DNA from: Chloroflexota bacterium
GTDB taxonomy: Bacteria; Chloroflexota; Limnocylindria; QHBO01
Direction: 5' to 3'
NCBI GenBank assembly: GCA_005879815.1
Contig: VBKA01000065.1
Location: forward strand, 1-9,695
Length of the DNA: 9,695 bases
Shown here: positions 6,221 to 9,695 of the stretch, in pieces
Position numbering within the stretch: position 1 is the stretch's first letter
Layout: each line of letters opens with the position of its first letter
Made by a program: the position numbers and the translations under genes
The notes under the pieces: generated by a model
What the model saw: the letters and a program-made list of their open reading frames with translations, nothing else
What the model was told of the DNA's origin: nothing
The model's database searches: none

Positions 6221-7138
6221 TCAGGCGGCGGCGCTCGGGGCTCCCAGCACCGCGTCGCGCACCCACTGCGTCGCCGCGTGGTTCGTGCGCCGGAACTCGA
6301 GACGTTCCTGGCTCATCGGTCCGTGCCCGGTCACCACGTTGCGCAGCTCGGCCCAGTCCGGCTCGGTGTAATGCCAGCGACCCTCGACCTCGTCGTACCC
6401 CAACCCGGCATCCGGCACGGTCAGACCAAGCTCCCAGATGCGCGGCACGTAGATCGAGAGGAACTCCTGGCGAAGCTGCTCGTTGCCCTTGGCCTTGATC
6501 TTCCAGATCAGGTCGCGGTCGGTGGCGGGGTCAGTGGGTGGCCCGTGCATCTGCATGAGCGGCCCCCACCATCGGTCCAGTGCCTCCTGGACCATCTCGC
6601 GCTGGCGGGAGGTGCCGTTCATGAGCGTGAGCACCACGTCGCGGCCGTGCATGATGTGGACACTCTCCTCCCAGCAGATCTTCTTCATGGTGCGGGCATA
6701 GGGCGCGTAGGAGGAGTCACGCAGCGCCTGCTGGCTGACGATCGCCGCCGCATCTACGAGCCAGGCGATGATCCCGACGTCGCCCCACGAGCGCGTCGGA
6801 TAGTGGAAGACGTTGTGGAACTTGGTCTTGCCGGCCATGAGGTCGGCGAGCATCTGCTCACGGGGCTTGCCAAGGTCCTCGGCCACCCGGTACAGGAGCT
6901 GGGCGTGGCCGACCTCGTCCTGGACCTTGCTGGTCAGCGCCAGCTTCCGCTTGAGGGTCGGCGCGCGGAGGATCCACTCGCGCTCCGGCAGCACGCCCAT
7001 CAGCTCGGAGTTGGCGTGCATCTCGACGAACTTGAGCACGGCGGCGCGGTAGTCGTCCGGCATCCAGTCGTCGGCCTCGACCTTGCCGCCGCCCATCACG
7101 TGCGCGTAGAAGGCATCCGCGCGCTCCTGATCATCCAT
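6221..7138 (-). CDS. paaA: PaaA, catalytic subunit of phenylacetyl-CoA 1,2-epoxidase
   Basis: This 305-residue di-iron oxygenase subunit epoxidises the aromatic ring of phenylacetyl-CoA with O2, the committing step of aerobic phenylacetate degradation in the cytoplasm. The expected ligand set is complete: E45 (NSELMG), E75 and H78 (DEVGHA), D129 (WLVDAAAI) and E158 and H161 (EESVH). K71 in SKVQDE sits where E. coli PaaA has a substrate-site lysine. Length and the opening region (KVEADDWMPDDY) match the family. I chose the ATG at 7138 because the family N-terminus begins near there. GGAG lies 13 bases upstream; an ATG at 7183 would add 15 basic residues. It is first in the paaABCD block, 54 bases after the DUF2255 gene, with no confident promoter in that gap. 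Confidence 0.97.
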   Translation of the reverse strand: MDDQERADAFYAHVMGGGKVEADDWMPDDYRAAVLKFVEMHANSELMGVLPEREWILRAPTLKRKLALTSKVQDEVGHAQLLYRVAEDLGKPREQMLADLMAGKTKFHNVFHYPTRSWGDVGIIAWLVDAAAIVSQQALRDSSYAPYARTMKKICWEESVHIMHGRDVVLTLMNGTSRQREMVQEALDRWWGPLMQMHGPPTDPATDRDLIWKIKAKGNEQLRQEFLSIYVPRIWELGLTVPDAGLGYDEVEGRWHYTEPDWAELRNVVTGHGPMSQERLEFRRTNHAATQWVRDAVLGAPSAAA

Positions 7139-7192
7139 TCGGGTCAGGGTACTCCAAGACCGATGGATTCGCCCCCGGCGCAACCCGGTTTT

Positions 7193-7570
7193 TCAGCGCG
7201 GAACGAGCTCGAGGGTGGTGTCCAGCACGCGGTCGCGGAGCATGGCGTCGACCGATGGCCCCGGCGGATACTTGGACCGATATCCTCGGCTCGCCGCGGC
7301 AACCCGCTCCTCGTCGGTGGCGGCGAGCGCGGTGGCGTGAATCTCTCGCCCTTCCACCAGGATGGCGACCGATGGATTGGCGACCGCCTCGCGGAACCAG
7401 CGGCCCCGCGTGCCGCGGACCGAACGGACGAGCACCCGACCCTGATCGTCGACGACCGGCCAGATGATCGTGACGTGCCGGCGAGCCTGGTCGTGCTCGG
7501 ACGTCACAATCTCGATCTCCTCAGCCTGAGCGAGGCGGGCCTGGATGTCGGCCGCGAAGCGTTCGGTCAT
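7193..7570 (-). CDS. DUF2255 family protein (split-barrel flavin-binding like)
   Basis: This 125-residue protein matches the DUF2255 pattern as I remember it. An N-terminal helix leads to EEIEIVTSE (17-25), RRHVTIIWPVVDD (30-42), VLVRSVRGTRGRWFREAVANP (46-66), VAILVEGREIHATAL (68-82), and a terminal helix with RSKYPPGPS. The RSVRG-RGRWFRE block is the most diagnostic part. The family resembles the pyridoxamine-phosphate-oxidase/F420-reductase split barrel, suggesting a flavin- or F420-linked role, but its activity is not established. The ATG at 7570 lies 6 bases after the PRC-barrel gene stop, so the two genes are almost certainly co-transcribed. No Shine-Dalgarno is apparent. Confidence 0.8.
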   Translation of the reverse strand: MTERFAADIQARLAQAEEIEIVTSEHDQARRHVTIIWPVVDDQGRVLVRSVRGTRGRWFREAVANPSVAILVEGREIHATALAATDEERVAAASRGYRSKYPPGPSVDAMLRDRVLDTTLELVPR

Positions 7571-7576
7571 GGTGGC

Positions 7577-7831
7577 TCAGGCGTGCGGGGCGCGCTTGAG
7601 CGGGCGGTGCCACCGTGAATAGGTCTCCTCGCCCGCGAGCGTCAGGACGACGCGCCCGTCGCGCGCGGCCAGGATCCCGTCGCTCGGCACGTAGAGGTCG
7701 ACCGGCAAGAGGCCGGCGGTACGAACCAGGAGGTAATCAGCAAAGACAGAGTCAACCCGCCCGACGAGGTGTCCGTCGCGCGAGAAGACCTGCCAGCCAC
7801 GCCGCGCGTTCAGCTCGGGGCGCTCGTTCAC
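7577..7831 (-). CDS. Small PRC-barrel-like protein
   Basis: This 84-residue soluble protein is predicted to be mostly beta strand: GWQVFSRDGHLVGRVDSVF (12-30), ADYLLVRTAGLLPVDLYVP (31-49), GRVVLTLAGEE (59-69). The pattern of an opening VFSRDG-VGRV strand pair, a YLLVR strand and a YVP segment fits the PRC-barrel/DUF2171 class. These are small barrels used in RNA processing, photosystem assembly and stress proteins. No catalytic residues can be named. The start is GTG at 7831, 9 bases after the lipid kinase stop; the sequence TAGGGTGG around that stop may serve as its ribosome binding site. The DUF2255 gene follows after 6 bases. Confidence 0.75.
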   Translation of the reverse strand: MNERPELNARRGWQVFSRDGHLVGRVDSVFADYLLVRTAGLLPVDLYVPSDGILAARDGRVVLTLAGEETYSRWHRPLKRAPHA

Positions 7832-7840
7832 GCGGCCACC

Positions 7841-8797
7841 CTAGTCGATGGTCTCCTCCGGCGCAGGCGGCTGAGCGGCGACCGAGAGTGCCAGGTGCTG
7901 CAGCTCGACCTCCAGTGGCAGCGCGCCGAATGGCTCCCCGTCCAGGTGCGCCAGCGTGCCCGGCTCCCCTTCCAGGCGCGCGGAGGTGGCACGCTCGAAC
8001 TCGACGGCCGGATGGTTCACGTGGCGGCCGCGATAGATCCCCGGCAGCTGCCGGACCGCCTCGAGCCGCGAGATGTCGCCGACCACGCACACGTCGAACC
8101 AGCCGTCATCCAGCGACGCCTCCGGGCATATCTGCATGCCGCCGCCGTAGTACATCCCGTTGGCGAAGGCCACGAACAGGACGCGACGGTCGATCTGCCG
8201 CTCACCGTCCGCTGTCTCGAGCGTGAGCCGAACCCGGCGGTTGTGAAAGCGCCGCAGCTCCCCCAGCGTCGACAGGGCATACCCCAGTCGCCCGCGCTGC
8301 CAGCGACGTCGCCGGTGGGCCATGGCGGCGGCAACCTGCGCGTCGAATCCGGTGCCACCCGCGGCGATGAAGTGCCGCACGCTCGCAGTCGAGCCAGCTC
8401 CACGCCTCGCGCGAAGAACGTCGATGGGCCTTGCCGCGGCACCCAGGGCAATGACCAGTGCCTCGTCTGCGCGATGGGGAAGACCAAGGCTGCGCGCCAG
8501 ATCATTGCCGTTGCCGCCTGGCACGATGCCCAGGGAGATCTTCGCGCCGGCCTCCATCAGGCCGTTGACGACCTCCTGGATCGTCCCGTCCCCGCCCACC
8601 GCGATCACCCGATCGTGGCCGCCATCGACGGCGTGCAGGGCCAGCTCGCGAGCATGGCCGGGAACTCGGGTCTCGAGCATCCGCGCGCCTGGGCCGGCGG
8701 ACCTGAGTCGTTGCTGCAACCACGATTGCAGGCGTATCGCACGACCCTCGCCCGCCGCGGGGTTGACGATCAGCAGGGGCGACCTGGGGGCCGGCAC
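7841..8797 (-). CDS. Diacylglycerol/lipid kinase family protein (YegS/DagK-like)
   Basis: This 318-residue lipid kinase phosphorylates a diacylglycerol, sphingoid or related lipid with ATP at the membrane surface; the true substrate is not readable. The N-terminal nucleotide-binding domain has LLIVNPAAGEGRA (8-20), the hallmark GGDGT (68-72) and the PGGNGNDLAR loop (93-102). The C-terminal beta-sandwich has AAGGTGFDA (145-153), NGMYYGGGMQICPEASLDDG (213-232) and the catalytic-type LDGEP (285-289). Length is normal for the family. The start is GTG at 8797, placing the first strand directly at the N-terminus; no strong Shine-Dalgarno is visible. It is first in the minus-strand run and divergent from the secreted-protein gene, so its promoter should lie in the 139-base spacer. 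Confidence 0.93.
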   Translation of the reverse strand: MPAPRSPLLIVNPAAGEGRAIRLQSWLQQRLRSAGPGARMLETRVPGHARELALHAVDGGHDRVIAVGGDGTIQEVVNGLMEAGAKISLGIVPGGNGNDLARSLGLPHRADEALVIALGAAARPIDVLRARRGAGSTASVRHFIAAGGTGFDAQVAAAMAHRRRRWQRGRLGYALSTLGELRRFHNRRVRLTLETADGERQIDRRVLFVAFANGMYYGGGMQICPEASLDDGWFDVCVVGDISRLEAVRQLPGIYRGRHVNHPAVEFERATSARLEGEPGTLAHLDGEPFGALPLEVELQHLALSVAAQPPAPEETID

Positions 8798-8936
8798 GCC
8801 GCCGATTGTGCTCTCGCTGTCAACGTGGCCGACCGAAGGTCACCGGTAGCATGGGAGATCTGGCGGCTAACGCACGCCGGACAGAGACGTTAGACAATAC
8901 AGACCCGCCCTTCAGCAAGGAGGATCGACGCAGCGC
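8798..8936. promoter_or_regulatory. Divergent intergenic spacer with a CTAACG/CGTTAG inverted repeat
   Basis: This spacer must hold the start signals for both the minus-strand lipid kinase and the plus-strand secreted protein. A 6-bp inverted repeat, CTAACG (8867-8872) and CGTTAG (8888-8893), has its arm centres 21 bases apart, about two helical turns, as a dimeric regulator might bind. No full -35/-10 pair is convincing on either strand. Confidence 0.3.
8917..8924 (+). promoter_or_regulatory. Strong Shine-Dalgarno of the secreted-protein gene
   Basis: AAGGAGGA is a near-perfect anti-16S match, 12 bases before the ATG at 8937. The spacing is slightly long. It is the strongest ribosome binding site in the window and supports the small plus-strand gene as real. 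Confidence 0.7.
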
Positions 8937-9371
8937 ATGCATCGAATCCGCAGCGCACGAAGCGCGATCGCCGCTCTGGCGGCACTCAGCCTCACGGCCG
9001 GCCTGGCCGTCGCCCACGTACTGCCGGCCGCATCGGACGGCGGCATCAGCACGGCGCGAGAGGCGTCCGGAAAGCAGGTACCCCTCGGGGTCGAGGTCTC
9101 CGTCGCGGACCGCAGCGGGACAAACGCATCCGAGAACGCATCCGGCGGTCCCCCCGAAGACACGCATGGATTCGCCGTGTCGGCCGCAGCAAAGGGAGGC
9201 ACGACGGCGGAAGCCCAGGGAGACTTCGCGAACCACGGTGCGTTCGTGCGAACCATCGCCATGGGATGGGGCCAGGCGACATCGGCCGCCCACCAGAACG
9301 CCAACGCGAGTGGAGCAGCCACGAACCACACGCCGACCACTGCAGACAAGGGCCTCCTGCACAAGCCGTAA
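8937..9371 (+). CDS. Small secreted hypothetical protein with duplicated HG motif
   Basis: A 144-residue protein that I do not recognise with confidence. The N-terminus is a Sec signal peptide: basic residues R3, R5 and R8, a hydrophobic Ala/Leu core (10-23), and a likely cleavage after AVA (24-26). The mature part, about 118 residues, is rich in Ala, Gly, Thr, Asn and Ser, has no cysteine and no further membrane segment. Two copies of a short motif are visible: THGFAVSAAAKG (76-87) and NHGAFVRTIAMG (99-110). The pattern is HG, two residues, V, three residues, then A. Short HG-V-A motifs of this kind occur, as far as I recall, in other small exported proteins of Actinomycetota and Chloroflexota, without known function. 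It has its own strong ribosome binding site and is followed by a 12-bp hairpin. Confidence 0.75.
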   Translation: MHRIRSARSAIAALAALSLTAGLAVAHVLPAASDGGISTAREASGKQVPLGVEVSVADRSGTNASENASGGPPEDTHGFAVSAAAKGGTTAEAQGDFANHGAFVRTIAMGWGQATSAAHQNANASGAATNHTPTTADKGLLHKP

Positions 9372-9390
9372 TCCGGCGAATGAACGCGTC

Positions 9391-9420
9391 ATTGGCCCCG
9401 CCACCAACGGCGGGGCCAAT
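9391..9420. terminator. Perfect 12-bp hairpin between convergent genes
   Basis: The arms ATTGGCCCCGCC (9391-9402) and GGCGGGGCCAAT (9409-9420) pair without mismatch around a 6-base loop, ACCAAC. It starts 20 bases after the secreted-protein stop and lies 14 bases beyond the stop of the oxidoreductase on the other strand. It therefore fits a bidirectional terminator. Neither side has a T-run, as is common in high-GC genomes, so termination strength is uncertain. Confidence 0.75.
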
Positions 9421-9433
9421 TGATTCCAGTCGC

Positions 9434-9695
9434 TCAAGCGACCGTCACCCCTATGGTGTGGTAGCCCGTCGCGCCATTCGGCGCCGGCTCATGGGGCTCC
9501 TCGATCTGCAGCAGACCGGCTCCATCGGTGGCACGCACCCGCAGCCGATGGTTCCCGCCAGTGGCCTGCCAGCGGACGAGCCACTGGACCCAGGTCGTCT
9601 TGGAGATCGGCGTCGAGAGCCGGGCAGGCTGCCACGCGCCGTCATCCACCTGCAGCTCGACCTTGCTGATGCCACGATCCGGCGCCCAGGCGACG
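9434..9695 (-). CDS. C-terminal end of a sulfite-oxidase-like molybdopterin oxidoreductase (partial)
   Basis: Only the last 86 residues are in the window; the gene continues past the right edge. Reading through to position 9694 gives VAWAPDRGISKVELQVDDG, then TTWVQWLVRW, HRLRVRATDG and finally NGATGYHTIGVTVA before the stop. This is the Mo-co oxidoreductase dimerisation domain, an immunoglobulin-like domain found at the C-terminus of sulfite oxidases and related sulfite- or sulfoxide-active enzymes. The WVQW segment and the closing GATGYHTI are typical. The molybdenum-binding domain, any Tat signal or N-terminal membrane helices, and the true start are outside the window, so the substrate and location cannot be decided. 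It converges on the secreted-protein gene. Confidence 0.88.
   Translation of the reverse strand, partial: VAWAPDRGISKVELQVDDGAWQPARLSTPISKTTWVQWLVRWQATGGNHRLRVRATDGAGLLQIEEPHEPAPNGATGYHTIGVTVA

Noticed and set aside
6119..7618. A 499-codon plus-strand open frame opposite the paaA/paaB genes
   Set aside because: It is antisense to clearly recognised paaA, paaB and DUF2255 genes. Its translation shows no domain and reflects high-GC codon bias.
8818..8823. Perfect TTGACA on the minus strand before the lipid kinase
   Set aside because: It lies only 20 bases before the GTG start, so a -10 box would fall at the start codon, and no TATAAT-like hexamer is there.

Overview
The window is GC-rich (roughly two thirds by eye) and densely packed. 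Twelve complete genes lie on the minus strand between positions 105 and 8797. One small secreted-protein gene lies on the plus strand, and a gene fragment enters from the right edge on the minus strand. The GC content, compact operons, frequent GTG starts, a paa epoxidase of the Bacillus/Deinococcus/Chloroflexota style and a threonyl-tRNA synthetase without its TGS domain suggest a soil-type Chloroflexota or a related high-GC lineage. That placement is an inference from gene style, not a measured phylogeny.

Layout, read along the minus strand from right to left. The first genes are a lipid (diacylglycerol-type) kinase (8797-7841), a small PRC-barrel-like protein (7831-7577) and a DUF2255 protein (7570-7193), with gaps of 9 and 6 bases. 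Next comes a four-gene phenylacetyl-CoA epoxidase block, paaA-paaB-paaC-paaD (7138-4566), in which C overlaps B by 4 bases and D overlaps C by 7. A metallophosphoesterase (4518-3700) and a nucleotidyltransferase-fold protein (3685-2861) follow, separated by 14 bases. Then come thrS (2827-959) and two small VOC-superfamily proteins (906-541 and 518-105). Every gap between these twelve genes is at most 54 bases, so they could form one long transcript or a few nested ones. Beyond the last gene, a good sigma-70 type promoter (TTGACC, 17 bases, TATAGT) points out of the left edge.

On the right, a 139-base divergent spacer separates the lipid kinase from the plus-strand secreted protein (8937-9371). 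That gene converges on the C-terminal end of a sulfite-oxidase-like molybdopterin oxidoreductase (9434 to beyond 9695). A perfect 12-bp hairpin (9391-9420) sits between the two convergent genes and probably terminates both.

Metabolically, PaaA, B, C and D form the oxygenase part of aerobic phenylacetate degradation: ring 1,2-epoxidation of phenylacetyl-CoA, with PaaD acting in Fe-S or cofactor assembly. The reductase PaaE, the ligase PaaK and the downstream Paa enzymes are not in the window. The best leads for a second look are: a PaaC subunit that seems to keep a full di-iron ligand set; the coupled metallophosphoesterase/nucleotidyltransferase pair; the ThrRS that cannot encode a TGS domain; and the cysteine-free secreted protein with a duplicated HG-containing motif. 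I found no CRISPR array, insertion sequence, tRNA, rRNA or defence island.
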